Shown here piece by piece: positions 43,490 through 52,141 of a stretch of DNA of 64,000 nucleotides. The position numbers and the translations under genes were made by a program. How positions within the stretch are numbered: position 1 is the first letter of the stretch; every line of letters begins with the position of its first letter. The notes below the pieces were generated by a model that saw only the letters and a program-made list of their open reading frames with translations, was not told the origin of the DNA and searched no databases. Location: contig CAUZCL010000015.1 of NCBI GenBank assembly GCA_963578475.1, positions 38,679-102,678 of the forward strand, in the 5' to 3' direction. This stretch comes from SMYC01 sp963578475. GTDB taxonomy: Bacteria > Acidobacteriota > Vicinamibacteria > Marinacidobacterales > SMYC01.

Positions 43490-43495
43490 TAGAAT
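43490..43495 (+). promoter_or_regulatory. TAGAAT -10 box, leaderless promoter
   Basis: TAGAAT is separated from GTG 43502 by only 6 bases with no ribosome site, so the transcript should begin at the start codon. Confidence 0.5.
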
Positions 43496-43501
43496 CCACC
43501 C

Positions 43502-43861
43502 GTGTTTTGGATACGGGTAGGAAGCGCACTCATGTTCTTGGCCGTGGCGCTCGGCGCTTTCGGGGCGCACGGGTTGCGCCAGCGACTCTCCCCTGACATG
43601 CTCGCCATCTTCGAGACGGGCGTCCGCTACCACGTCTATCACGCGCTCGCGCTGCTTGTGGTGGCCTGGGTCGCCGACAAGAACCCGGAAAGCCTGGCGA
43701 ACGCGGCCGGCTGGGCTTTTACCTTGGGGATTGTCGTCTTTTCCGGAAGTCTCTACATTCTTAGTATCAGCGGCATCCGCTGGCTCGGTGCGGTAACGCC
43801 TCTCGGCGGCGTCGCGTTGCTCGTCGGCTGGGTCTTGCTCTTTCTCGCCGCGGCTCGCTGA
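43502..43861 (+). CDS. DUF423 (YwdK/YgdD-like) membrane protein
   Basis: This 119-residue protein has four transmembrane helices. The family signature near the N-terminus is present: GAFGAHGLRQRLSPDMLAIF followed by TGVRYHVYHALALL. The C-terminal SGSLYILSISGIRWLGAVTP LGG-type block is also canonical. Length matches the family. Function is unknown. The start is GTG 43502 directly after a TAGAAT box. The gene stands alone between msrP and a convergent hypothetical gene. Confidence 0.9.
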   Translation: MFWIRVGSALMFLAVALGAFGAHGLRQRLSPDMLAIFETGVRYHVYHALALLVVAWVADKNPESLANAAGWAFTLGIVVFSGSLYILSISGIRWLGAVTPLGGVALLVGWVLLFLAAAR

Positions 43862-43883
43862 GCCTGGCTCCCGTGAGGCATTC

Positions 43884-44285
43884 TCAGGAGAGCCAATCAA
43901 TGTTCGCTTTCGCCTCTCGAAGCGCGGTCTGTTCACTGTCGTAGAAGCCGACGGTTCCACCACGGATTGGAATCCAACACCGCTCCATGGGGTGCTCGCT
44001 GAAGTACTCATCCTCGAAGTAATACGTCCCCGTATGGCGCCGGAAAATCCGCACCCGCCGCTTGCCTTCCGCATCCTTCAAGACGTGGACGCATGGATCC
44101 GCTTCCTCGCCAGGTCCGCTTCTCGAGGGCGAGGTGGCGTCGTGACGCGTCGACTTAGTCTCAACCTTCGCCTCTGAGCGGGGAGTCTCCCACACGCTCA
44201 CCTCCACGACAGCAAATGCCGCTCCGTCACGAACGGGCAGCGTCAGGTTACTTCGTTGCCCATCTCTCTCTTCGCGTCTTGGCAC
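43884..44285 (-). CDS. Uncharacterised protein (133 aa)
   Basis: The frame from GTG 44285 encodes a soluble protein. Its variable N-terminal half is followed by a compact C-terminal segment rich in aromatics (RIFRRHTGTYYFEDEYFSEH and MERCWIPIRGGTVGFYDSEQ). The pattern looks like a real small beta domain, but I recognise no family. A 7-base inverted repeat lies just upstream (44297-44317) and may control it. It is convergent with the DUF423 gene. Confidence 0.55.
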   Translation of the reverse strand: MPRREERDGQRSNLTLPVRDGAAFAVVEVSVWETPRSEAKVETKSTRHDATSPSRSGPGEEADPCVHVLKDAEGKRRVRIFRRHTGTYYFEDEYFSEHPMERCWIPIRGGTVGFYDSEQTALREAKANIDWLS

Positions 44286-44296
44286 TCTTTCGCCTT

Positions 44297-44317
44297 GTGT
44301 TACACTTTTCGTAACAC
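44297..44317. promoter_or_regulatory. Perfect inverted repeat GTGTTAC-N7-GTAACAC
   Basis: The arms at 44297-44303 and 44311-44317 are perfect 7-base complements around a 7-base spacer. They begin 12 bases upstream of the minus-strand gene's GTG 44285. The position suits an operator in its leader. Lack of a T tract argues against a terminator. Confidence 0.45.
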
Positions 44318-44441
44318 CTATCTAAACTCCCACCGGCCTGAACTGCCCTGGCTTGGTCCGAATCACGACAAATAATGGCCTTGCGGGCATATAGCTGGCT
44401 GTGAATTAGACGATTGTTACCTTCGAGGAGTTGTTGCCGAC

Positions 44442-45467
44442 GTGAGTTACCGAAGAGCGGTCTTCCTTTGCGCGTGCCTGGGATTGACCTTGACCGGCCC
44501 CGAGGCCCACGCCCAAGAAGGTGAACACGACTTCCTAGACATGAGCCTCGAGAGCCTCATGGAGGTCGAGGGCATGCCCATCGATGTTCTGACAACCTAT
44601 ATCGCGAGTGGATGATTCGCTACCAGTTCATGACCATGCCGATGGAAGGCAACCGCGTGGGCGCCGATCCGGTGAGCACCGAGGACGTGCTGGAAGGCTA
44701 CAAGGTCAGTCCGACGCGAATGACGATGCAGATGCACATGGTCAACGTCATGTATGGATGGACCGACGATCTCACCCTCATGGTGATGATCCCCTTCGTC
44801 CAGAGCTCGATGGATCACGTGACGCGAAGCGGCGCAAGCTTCACGACCGACGCATCGGGCCTCGGCGACGTGAGCCTCATGGCGCATTACAACATGGCGC
44901 TTCGTGGATCTCATCGCGTTGTCTATGGGGGGGGGACTCAGCCTGCCGACAGGCTCAATCGACGCCGTCGACGACACCCCCGCAGGCGAACAAATCTCCC
45001 CTATCCCATGCAGCTCGGCTCGGGGACGTTCGACTTGCTACAGGGGATAAGCTATCTCGGCCAGACGAGAAACTGGGCTTGGGGAGCCGAGGCGAAAGGC
45101 ATGTTCCGGCTCGGGGAGAACAGCCAGCAGTACAGCCTGGGGAATCGATTCCACTCCTCGGTCTGGGCGACGCGCCGACTGTACAGCTGGTCCGCGGTGA
45201 GCCTTCAGCTCGCCAGTGAGCGCTGGGGTGACGTGGGCCGGCGCCGATCCGCGGCTGAACCCCGCGTTGGTTCCCACGGCCGACCCTGATCTCCGTGGTG
45301 GCTGGCGGCTCGATACACACGTGGAGCTCAGCTTCTTCATACCCTCAGGCTCTCTCCAGAACCAACGTTTCTTCATCAATGCCGTGCTACCAGCCTATCA
45401 GGATCTACACGCCCCGCAGCTCGAATCGTCACACGTCGTCCACTTCGGATGGGAGTGGCGCTTCTGA
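44442..45467 (+). pseudogene. Outer-membrane beta-barrel protein with four indels
   Basis: GTG 44442 after GAGGAG starts a signal peptide (SYRRAVFLCACLGLTLTG) and the motif LDMSLESLMEVEGMP. Reading shifts near 44605 to EWMIRYQFMTMPMEGNRV, then YGWTDDLTLMVMIPFVQSSM. At a G9 run (44927-44935) it shifts for about 20 codons (LSLPTGSIDAVDDTPAG). It returns near 44990 to NLPYPMQLGSGTFDLLQGIS. It shifts again near 45238 to NPALVPTADPDLRGGWRLDT and ends GWEWRF at 45467. Joined, this is about 340 residues of an uncharacterised porin-like family often labelled transporter. It is followed closely by yfiR. Confidence 0.7.
44927..44935 (+). repeat. G9 homopolymer inside the outer-membrane protein gene
   Basis: Nine consecutive G residues lie in codons for a Gly-rich turn. 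Eight would keep the frame for VYGGGLSLPTGSID. Poly-G tracts of this size are typical both of slipped-strand phase variation in surface proteins and of long-read sequencing errors. Confidence 0.8.
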
Positions 45468-45489
45468 GTGGCCGCGCAAAGGAGATAGG

Positions 45490-45996
45490 GTGAGAATCAG
45501 GCAAGTGCTCGTCTTGGCGGTCCTCTTCATGCTCGGCTTCGCGGGCACCTCTTCGACGGAGGCTGAGAACGACTCGCGGTTGCAGCAAATAAAAGTGGCT
45601 TACGTGTACAAGTTTTCGGGCTACGTGGAATGGCCCGAAACCCACCGCGAGGATCGCCCTGCCTTCACTGTCGGTGTGCTGGGCGATAACCCCTTCGGCT
45701 CCGCCCTCTTTGCTCTGGAGAGCCGGACCTACGATGACAAGCCCGGGGCCGTCCGGCAGATCGCGTCGGTGGTTGAAGCAAGCTCCTGCCACATTCTACT
45801 CATCAGCGACTCGGAACGCGGGAAGCTCGACGAGATCGTTGCTGCGCTTCACGCCCAGAGCGTTCTGACGGTGAGCGAGATCGACGGGTTTATGGAAGCC
45901 GGCGGAATGATTCAGCTGATGGTGCACAAAAACAAAGTACGCTTCTCAATCAATTTGAACGCCGCCCGGCAGGCGAAGCTCGACATTGACGCGTGA
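45490..45996 (+). CDS. YfiR-family periplasmic protein (DUF4154)
   Basis: This 168-residue protein has a signal peptide (VLVLAVLFMLGFAGTSS). The family fold begins KVAYVYKFSGYVEWPE, with CHILLISDSERGKLDEIVAA near residue 100. The C-terminal GGMIQLMVHKNKVRFSINLN is the most conserved YfiR block. In Pseudomonas, YfiR restrains a membrane diguanylate cyclase. Here no cyclase or kinase follows, since the next genes are on the other strand. GTG 45490 has AGGAG upstream and is 22 bases after the barrel gene, so the two are likely one transcript. Confidence 0.88.
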   Translation: MRIRQVLVLAVLFMLGFAGTSSTEAENDSRLQQIKVAYVYKFSGYVEWPETHREDRPAFTVGVLGDNPFGSALFALESRTYDDKPGAVRQIASVVEASSCHILLISDSERGKLDEIVAALHAQSVLTVSEIDGFMEAGGMIQLMVHKNKVRFSINLNAARQAKLDIDA

Positions 45997-46038
45997 CTGC
46001 TGGCACTCGCCCGGCAGGTCATCCAGTAGAAGTCGGCT

Positions 46039-46311
46039 TCAGTCGCGAGCGCTCAAGCGGTAGACGAAGGCGATTATCTCGGCGACGGCCCAATAGAGCT
46101 CAGGCGGGATTCTGACGTTCACGTCCAGCTGCGACAGGAGTGCGGTGAGATCCCGGTCCTCCTGGACCGGAACGCCGTGCTCTCGAGCTAGCTCGATGAT
46201 GCGGTCGGCGAGCGACCCGGCTCCTTTCGCGACCACGTGTGGAGCGGCATCGTTGCCGGCCTCGTAGCGGAGCGCCACGGCCTTTCGGAGTTGGGCCTCG
46301 TTCCCCGTCAT
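46039..46311 (-). CDS. FlhB/EscU C-terminal-domain-like protein (YlqH type)
   Basis: This 90-residue protein matches the cytoplasmic domain of the export switch protein FlhB: KAVALRYEAGNDAAPHVVAKG, then REHGVPVQEDRDLTALL and IPPELYWAVAEIIAFVYRL. The self-cleaving NPTH motif is absent, as in stand-alone YlqH-like proteins. It begins three bases after the FliK-like stop. The pair occurs in many genomes apart from the main flagellar loci. Whether this organism has flagella cannot be judged from the window. Confidence 0.85.
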   Translation of the reverse strand: MTGNEAQLRKAVALRYEAGNDAAPHVVAKGAGSLADRIIELAREHGVPVQEDRDLTALLSQLDVNVRIPPELYWAVAEIIAFVYRLSARD

Positions 46312-46314
46312 TCT

Positions 46315-47484
46315 CTAGGTTCTCTCGTCGATGCCGGAAAAGGTGCGCATCCATCGCGCCGTTTCGGACAATCGATCCCCTCGCCACTCACTCGTCTCTA
46401 CGATGGCGTCCTCGTAGCCGGCAGCCTTCAATGCCGAGCTCAAGCTCGGTGAGGCCTCTTCGATAACGGCAAGCGTCTCCGGGCGCTCGGCGCGGAATCG
46501 ACAGCGGCAATAACTTCCATGGGATTCGAGCGTTACCCAAATATCGCCGAGCTCGGACGTCGAGAGATCCAAAACAACACTTGCGTTTCTGAAATCGGTG
46601 TCTCGGTCGCGGCCTCTGCGCTCGCCGAAGAAATGGACCAGCGCTCTCTGAAGAGGCGCTCTAGGGCCGAAGGGCACTTCGAAAAACAGGTACGGGTGCT
46701 CCATGGCCCGGATATTTTGAAGGTCGCGAGCAGCGAGGCGGCTTATGAGGGCCTTGACCGCGCTCTCGAACGCTCCCCGCTTACCGACGCTCTCGGCAAA
46801 CTCCGTGAGCGTCCGGTCGCCCAGGAGTCGAAAGAGCTGCGACTTGAGATCTTCTTTCAGGTGGACCGCAAGCCCGTGACGATCTTCAGAACGAAGCGAG
46901 CGGGCCACCCTTGCTTCAGTCGACGCACGCGCGTCGGCGGCAAGTTTTTGAAGAAGCGCTGGCAAGCTCCGGCCAGAGAGCATGAGCAGCTCCGACAAGA
47001 GCTTGGCCCGTTCGCTAGTTCCCGCAGCGAGAGACAATCCCGCGGCTTGCGCCTGACGAAGAATGGAGGTGACCACGTCCAAAGAAGGTCCCACGCCACG
47101 TCGAGACAAGAGGAGAGACAGGAGCTCGTGCACCGCCAACGCCCTAAAGGCAAGCTCCGTGGGAGTCTGTCCCGTCGTCGATGGGAGCGTGCCGCAGAGT
47201 TGTTGAAGGAGTCGAGGCAAAAACTCGGTAAGCGGGTCCGGGGTCTTCTGAAAGCCGTCCTGTTTGCGAGGACGAGGTGTAATGTGAAGGACGACTTCAG
47301 GTTGCGTGCGCGCGACTTCGACGCGCACCCTCTGGCCAGGCTCGAGGGGAACAGACGCGGGAAGAGGGAACTTTTTGCGGGCGAGGAAAAGAAACAAGCT
47401 CCCCGATTCTCCGCGAATCGCCGACGGGAAGGCCGCCCCGGTTCGGAGCGCGAGACCTGGCGGAAGGTCTACATTCTTGAACAC
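46315..47484 (-). CDS. FliK-like (hook-length control) protein
   Basis: About 389 residues with low-complexity helical middle and a conserved C-terminal domain. The N-terminal beta part (VPLEPGQRVRVEVART) resembles the stretch before FliK/FliK-like domains. The C-terminal domain near residues 300-370 (SVVLDLSTSELGDIWVTLES then CRCRFRAERPETLAVIEEA) matches the Flg_hook fold, including the LxxLGxVxV pattern. The ORF is open to 47844, but that part overlaps an opposite-strand gene. GTG 47484 is the first sensible start. A frame-shifted ATG near 47520 might be the original start. It is coupled to the FlhB-like gene. Confidence 0.6.
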   Translation of the reverse strand: MFKNVDLPPGLALRTGAAFPSAIRGESGSLFLFLARKKFPLPASVPLEPGQRVRVEVARTQPEVVLHITPRPRKQDGFQKTPDPLTEFLPRLLQQLCGTLPSTTGQTPTELAFRALAVHELLSLLLSRRGVGPSLDVVTSILRQAQAAGLSLAAGTSERAKLLSELLMLSGRSLPALLQKLAADARASTEARVARSLRSEDRHGLAVHLKEDLKSQLFRLLGDRTLTEFAESVGKRGAFESAVKALISRLAARDLQNIRAMEHPYLFFEVPFGPRAPLQRALVHFFGERRGRDRDTDFRNASVVLDLSTSELGDIWVTLESHGSYCRCRFRAERPETLAVIEEASPSLSSALKAAGYEDAIVETSEWRGDRLSETARWMRTFSGIDERT

Positions 47485-47610
47485 GAAACGGCTGCTGGAG
47501 GCAAGGCAGTGACCCTCATGTGAAGACTTCTTATGAGAGAATTCGGCTGCTCGCTGGAGAACTTTACATGGCACATCCGCAACTCGATAACCTCGACCAA
47601 GGAGACGCCT

Positions 47611-48102
47611 ATGACTGCAAAAAGCTTTCAAGAGCTCTACCCCGAAGAGACACAGCATTGCTATGGATGTGGGGTGCTCAACGAGCGCGGGCACCGGATC
47701 CAGAGCTACTGGGACGGTGACGTGTCGATCTGCCGTTTCGACCCCGAGCCGCACCAAATAGCACTTCCCGGTTACGTCTATGGGGGGCTCATCGCATCGC
47801 TCATCGATTGTCACGGCACCGGAACCGCCGCGGCCGCGGCGCATCGGGCCGAAGGCCGCGAGATGGGGACGGAGCCGCCGCTTCGATTCGTGACCGGCTC
47901 ACTGCACGTCGATTACTTGAAGCCCACTCCTATCGGCGTCACGCTCACGCTCCGGGGACGCGCGAAAGAGATTCGAGGACGCGTCGTCACCGTAGAGGTC
48001 ACGCTGTCAGCGGAGGCGATCCAAACCGCGAAAGGTGAAGTCGTGGCCGTGCGCATGCCCGAGGACTGGCTCCGCAATCTGATGGAGCCCAAAGGAACCT
48101 AA
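47611..48102 (+). CDS. Hotdog-fold thioesterase (PaaI-like)
   Basis: This 163-residue protein has the hotdog domain in YVYGGLIASLIDCHGTGTAA near residue 62, where Asp is the usual catalytic residue. SLHVDYLKPTPIGVTLTLRG follows near 105. A Cys-rich N-terminus (HCYGCGVLNERGHRIQS) is typical of a PaaI subgroup. ATG 47611 is preferred over 47533 for its GGAG ribosome site and family length. It precedes the acyl ligase/acyltransferase gene by 9 bases, so a joint role in acyl-CoA or acyl-ACP turnover is likely. Confidence 0.85.
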   Translation: MTAKSFQELYPEETQHCYGCGVLNERGHRIQSYWDGDVSICRFDPEPHQIALPGYVYGGLIASLIDCHGTGTAAAAAHRAEGREMGTEPPLRFVTGSLHVDYLKPTPIGVTLTLRGRAKEIRGRVVTVEVTLSAEAIQTAKGEVVAVRMPEDWLRNLMEPKGT

Positions 48103-48111
48103 GGGCCCGCG

Positions 48112-50679
48112 ATGAACTCGCTGCTGGAGCTCCTTCCGGAGATGGAGGCGCTCCGCGATCGCGAGGCCATCGTTCTTGCAAGCAGCTACCGCACACGGAA
48201 ATGGACCTATCGCGAGCTTTATCGCCACATCCAAGGGGTCGCTCGCGAGCTCGACGCGCGCGGTCTCGCGCCAGGCGATCGCCTTCTCCTTTGGGGTGAG
48301 AACCGGCCAGAGTGGGTCGCGGTTTATTGGGCGGCGCTCGCCCGTGGTGTCACGGTCGTCCCGCTTGATTTTCGCTCTTCGAAGGCGTTCGTCATGCGCG
48401 TCCAGCGCAACGTCGAAGCGAAGCTTCTCGTCCACGGCGCCGAAGTCGATGCCGGAGCGATAGGGCTCTCGCAACTTTCACTCCAGGATGTCGGAGGGCT
48501 CGACTCGGAAGAGCCTTTGGAGCCGATTGCCGCGACAGGCGACGACATGGTGCAAATCATCTATACCTCGGGAACGACCGGAGAGCCCCGAGGCGTGGTG
48601 CATCGCCACAAGAATCTCGTCGCGAATCTCGGGCCCATTCGAAACGAGATTCGCAAATATGCGGCCTATGCCCGCCCGTTCCAGCCAATCCGTTTTCTAG
48701 ACCTCTTGCCCTTGAGTCATGTCTTCGGACAGTTCACCGGGCTCTTCGTCCCGGTCGTGATGGGAGGCTCGGTCGCGTTCATGCAGGCGATCCACCCGTC
48801 GGCAATCATCGAGACGATCCGGCGGGAGCGGATCTCCGTTCTCACGACAGTGCCCCGATTCCTGTCGGGCTTGCGCGGCGAGCTCGAGCGCCGATTCGAT
48901 CTCGAGTCGGAAGAGGAAGCGGACCCCCAAGGCGTCGGCGTCCTCGGGGGGCTCGCGCGCTGGTGGCGTCACCGCGACGTGCACTCCGCTTTTGGCTGGA
49001 AGTTCTGGGCCATACTTTCCGGCGGCGCGCCGCTTGCGCCCGAAGACGAAGCGTTCTGTTGGCGGCTCGGATTCGTGCTCGTCCAAGGCTACGGGCTGAC
49101 CGAGACGAGCTCGCTCGTCGCGACGAATCATCCCTTCAAACCGAAACGTGGAGCCATTGGAAAAGCGGTCGGGAGCCAGCGGATAAAACTCGCCGAGGAC
49201 GGAGAGATTCTCGTGTGCGGCGACAACGTCTCACTCGAATATTTCGGCGCGGGCGCACCTTCCGAGTCTTCCGAAAAAGCTTGGCTCCACACCGGAGACC
49301 TCGGCGAGATAGGCGACGACGGCACGCTCTACTACAAAGGGCGCAAGAAGGACGTCATCGTGGGCGCGGACGGCATGAACGTTTACCCGGCCGACGTCGA
49401 AGCCGTTCTCAACGCACAACCGGAAATAAAAGAAGCCGTCGTTGTCGGCCAGCCAAGCGACAAGGGCGATGTCGTTCATGCCGTGCTCCTCGGCCAACCG
49501 GGAGAGCATCACGCCGAGGCCGCGATAAAGCGAGCCAATGCCACGCTCGAGCCACATCAGCGGGTACGCGCATGGACCGTCTGGCCCGAAGACGACTTCC
49601 CGCGCACGAAATCGACGTTCAAGATACGGCGCGGCGAAGTGCTCGCGCATCTGAAAGCACCCGGGTCAAACGAACGAGCTGCATTGGCCACGCCATCTCG
49701 TCGGGTGCGGACGTTCCTGGCACAGCAGATCGGACGAGCCGGCGAGACGATGAGGGATGCCGACCGGCTGAGCGAAGAGCTTGGCCTGAGCTCGCTCGAC
49801 CGTATCGAGCTTTTGACGCACCTCGAAGAACAAACCGGACGGGAGCTCTCCGAGGAAGAGATGACCCGGGTCACGACGCTCGGAGATCTCGAGCGCTTTC
49901 TCGAGAACGCCGCTCCAGTGCCAAGGGGCAGACCCGGGGCTTCGCCACTTCGCGGTGTGGTGCGCTATGGACGCATCGCGCCGCTGCGCTTCGCCCGAGC
50001 CGCTTTTCGGGAAGGCGTCATCCGACCTCTCTTCCGGCACTATCTTCCGCTCACGGTCGAGGGAGAGCTCGAGCTCGAAAATCTGAGCGGCCCCGTCATC
50101 TTCGCCGCGAACCATCAAAGCAACCTCGACACTCTCGCCATTCTCACTGCGCTACCCTTCGCTTGGCGAGGGCGTGTCGCGCCGGCAGTGCAACAAGAAT
50201 ATTTCGACGCTCATCTGAAGAACAAGGGAAGCGCCTCGAAGAGCCTTTCCGCCGCGATCCAATATTGGCTCGCCATCGTGCTCGTCAACGTCTTCCCGCT
50301 CGCGCGAACGAGCGCGGGGGCTCGGGACGGGCTCCGCTTCGCCGGCGCCCTGGCCGATGACGGCTACTCCATCTTGATCTATCCCGAAGGCCGCCTGACG
50401 CGGGACGGCTCCATCGAGCCCTTTCAGGAGGGCGTCGGACTTCTAGCGGTGCGGCTTCAGGCCCCCGTTATCCCGATCCACTTGAGCGGGCTCTTCGACA
50501 TCCTGTCGGTCAACGACCGCTGGCCGAAGCGGGGCCCGGTGCGCGTCCGTTTCGGCGAGGCGCTATGGTTTCGCGAGAGTCAGGATTGTCGAGAGGTGAC
50601 GCAAACGATCGCGGACGCGGTCATGACTCTGGCTCGGCGACCGGATTCATCGCCATCGACTCCAGATGAAAATGCGTGA
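48112..50679 (+). CDS. Acyl-CoA/ACP ligase - carrier protein - acyltransferase fusion
   Basis: This 855-residue three-domain protein starts with an AMP-binding ligase (1-520): IIYTSGTTGEPRG near residue 150, YGLTETSSL near 330, and HTGDLGEIGDDGTLYYKGRK near 395. A carrier-like domain follows near 540-605, with EELGLSSLDRIELLTHLEEQ carrying the Ser for phosphopantetheine. A PlsC/LPLAT domain runs from 640, with NHQSNLD (HX4D) near 665 and IYPEGRLTRDGS near 765. It resembles Aas-type acylglycerophosphoethanolamine acyltransferase/acyl-ACP synthetase with reordered domains plus an ACP. It probably activates a fatty acid, holds it and transfers it to a lysolipid at the membrane. Confidence 0.88.
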   Translation: MNSLLELLPEMEALRDREAIVLASSYRTRKWTYRELYRHIQGVARELDARGLAPGDRLLLWGENRPEWVAVYWAALARGVTVVPLDFRSSKAFVMRVQRNVEAKLLVHGAEVDAGAIGLSQLSLQDVGGLDSEEPLEPIAATGDDMVQIIYTSGTTGEPRGVVHRHKNLVANLGPIRNEIRKYAAYARPFQPIRFLDLLPLSHVFGQFTGLFVPVVMGGSVAFMQAIHPSAIIETIRRERISVLTTVPRFLSGLRGELERRFDLESEEEADPQGVGVLGGLARWWRHRDVHSAFGWKFWAILSGGAPLAPEDEAFCWRLGFVLVQGYGLTETSSLVATNHPFKPKRGAIGKAVGSQRIKLAEDGEILVCGDNVSLEYFGAGAPSESSEKAWLHTGDLGEIGDDGTLYYKGRKKDVIVGADGMNVYPADVEAVLNAQPEIKEAVVVGQPSDKGDVVHAVLLGQPGEHHAEAAIKRANATLEPHQRVRAWTVWPEDDFPRTKSTFKIRRGEVLAHLKAPGSNERAALATPSRRVRTFLAQQIGRAGETMRDADRLSEELGLSSLDRIELLTHLEEQTGRELSEEEMTRVTTLGDLERFLENAAPVPRGRPGASPLRGVVRYGRIAPLRFARAAFREGVIRPLFRHYLPLTVEGELELENLSGPVIFAANHQSNLDTLAILTALPFAWRGRVAPAVQQEYFDAHLKNKGSASKSLSAAIQYWLAIVLVNVFPLARTSAGARDGLRFAGALADDGYSILIYPEGRLTRDGSIEPFQEGVGLLAVRLQAPVIPIHLSGLFDILSVNDRWPKRGPVRVRFGEALWFRESQDCREVTQTIADAVMTLARRPDSSPSTPDENA

Positions 50680-50874
50680 GCCGCCATCGGTTGTCCTCGC
50701 GCAGCAGGACATAAGTTGTTCGCCCCTTATCCCGATACAGTCGAAGGCTAGAACGACGGCGTCGTCCGTGAAATGCTCGCGAAAGAGCCTGACGCTACCT
50801 TCGGTGAGGTCGTGTCGAAGCGCATCGAGCAGTTGCTGGATCTCTCGGCGTGCGCTTTCGAAACCTTCACTCAC
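50621..50874 (-). pseudogene. SnoaL/NTF2-like protein fragment with one frameshift
   Basis: GTG 50874 begins a helical stretch (ARREIQQLLDALRHDLTEGS) and FREHFTDDAVVLAFD. A one-base loss near 50738-50743 moves the rest into RDKGRTTYVLLREDNRWRLT and HFHLESMAMN, ending at 50621. Joined it is an NTF2-fold domain of about 84 residues, shorter than the usual 120-140. Its 3' end overlaps the 3' end of the ligase-acyltransferase gene by 59 bases. Start and upstream stop overlap as GTGA. Confidence 0.5.
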
Positions 50875-51119
50875 GACATCCCCCAGACCGAAGTGATGGT
50901 ATAGCAGTCACTTTGACCTCGGACTTCGTAGAGTGACGTCCCGCTCTCGAGCACGCTCGCGACGTCGCCGTGAAGCTTGATGGTCTCGATCTCGCCGGCG
51001 AGCGTTCGAAACTTCGCCTGCTGGACGAGACCTCGAAGATATTCCATGGAGCTTTCTTTGTCCACGAAAATGCGCGAATCAAGGTGGTTACAAACGATGA
51101 GCGGCGATGCGTCCTTCAC
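50871..51119 (-). CDS. Small NTF2/DUF4440-like protein (82 aa)
   Basis: GTG 51119 overlaps the stop of the AI-2E transporter (GTGA). The product, with MEYLRGLVQQAKFRTLAGEI near 30 and IKLHGDVASVLESGTSLYEV near 48, looks like the C-terminal two thirds of a DUF4440/SnoaL-type fold. The N-terminal helices normally seen are short or missing. Coupled starts on both sides indicate a three-gene transcript. Function is unknown, and truncation relative to relatives is likely. Confidence 0.5.
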   Translation of the reverse strand: MKDASPLIVCNHLDSRIFVDKESSMEYLRGLVQQAKFRTLAGEIETIKLHGDVASVLESGTSLYEVRGQSDCYTITSVWGMS

Positions 51120-52141
51120 GCAGGCGCTTCGGCGCCGGGCAGACGGCCGGCGAGCACTTCGGCAAAAGGACGCGTCGTCTCGAACCGGTCGAGCACAATC
51201 CGCAGCACCGCGCTGATCGGCGCGGCGAGCAGCATGCCGACCACGCCCCAAATCAAACCCCAGAAAACGAGAGCGAGCAGGATCGAGACGGGATGGAGTT
51301 GCAGCCCTTCCCCCATGAGCTTCGGCTCGATCACGTTTCCAATCGTCAGCTGCACCGCGCCGGGAAGGGCCAGGATGAGACCGATATGTACCCAGCTATC
51401 GAACTGCACAATAGCGAGCGGCAGCGGGAGCAAGATCGCGATGAGCGAGCCGATATTGGGGATGAAGTTCAAAAAGAAAGCGAGCACCCCGAAGACGAAG
51501 GCGAGGTCGAGCCCAAGGATGCCGAGAATGATACCGACGAAAATTCCGGTCGCCGCCGAGGTCGCGACTTTGGTGACGAGGTAGCGCCGGATCTTGTCGT
51601 CGATCTCGCGATAGATCCCGACGCGCACTTCGCCCGGCGCCCTGCCGGCGAGCAGGAAAATCGTAAACACCAAAACGAGAAAGCCGTTCGTGATGAAGCT
51701 CACGACGCCAGAAGCCGTGGACCGGACAAAGCTGAACACGGGAAGGTTTTTCAAAGCGTCGAGGATCGCGGCCTGGCCAAGGTCGATCTCGAACCGGTCG
51801 AGGATCGAAAAAATACTCTCCGCCATGCTCGCGAGGCGCTCGCGATAAATCGGAGCACTGTCGGCAATCCCGCGCGCCGAGACGGTGATGAGCATGATGA
51901 GGAGGGTAATGAGCCCGAGCACGACGAAAAGTGCGAAGAGAATGGACACGCCGCGTGGCATCTTTGGCTTCATCTGCATCCAGTCCACGATGGGACCGAC
52001 GATAGAGGAGAACAATATCGCTAGAACGAAAGGAACCATGACCGCACGGGTATAGATGAGCGCGACCGCAAGAGCGACTCCTGCGAGGACGAGTAGCGAC
52101 ACGGTGCTCAGCCAAGTGAGCTCATCCGATTTTTCCGTCAT
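51116..52141 (-). CDS. AI-2E family transporter (UPF0118)
   Basis: This 341-residue membrane protein has about eight helices in the family order. YTRAVMVPFVLAILFSSIVG lies near the N-terminus. The long periplasmic helix RERLASMAESIFSILDRFE is near 100. The hallmark FFLNFIPNIGSLIAILLPLP and GNVIEPKLMGEGLQLHPVSI lie near 220 and 270. Members export signals or exchange sodium and protons, and the substrate here is unknown. ATG 52141 is the family start. Confidence 0.92.
   Translation of the reverse strand: MTEKSDELTWLSTVSLLVLAGVALAVALIYTRAVMVPFVLAILFSSIVGPIVDWMQMKPKMPRGVSILFALFVVLGLITLLIMLITVSARGIADSAPIYRERLASMAESIFSILDRFEIDLGQAAILDALKNLPVFSFVRSTASGVVSFITNGFLVLVFTIFLLAGRAPGEVRVGIYREIDDKIRRYLVTKVATSAATGIFVGIILGILGLDLAFVFGVLAFFLNFIPNIGSLIAILLPLPLAIVQFDSWVHIGLILALPGAVQLTIGNVIEPKLMGEGLQLHPVSILLALVFWGLIWGVVGMLLAAPISAVLRIVLDRFETTRPFAEVLAGRLPGAEAPA

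Noticed and set aside
46519..47523. 334-codon plus-strand ORF opposite the FliK-like gene
   Set aside because: Arg/Glu-rich shadow composition with no domain. The opposite frame carries recognisable FliK features.
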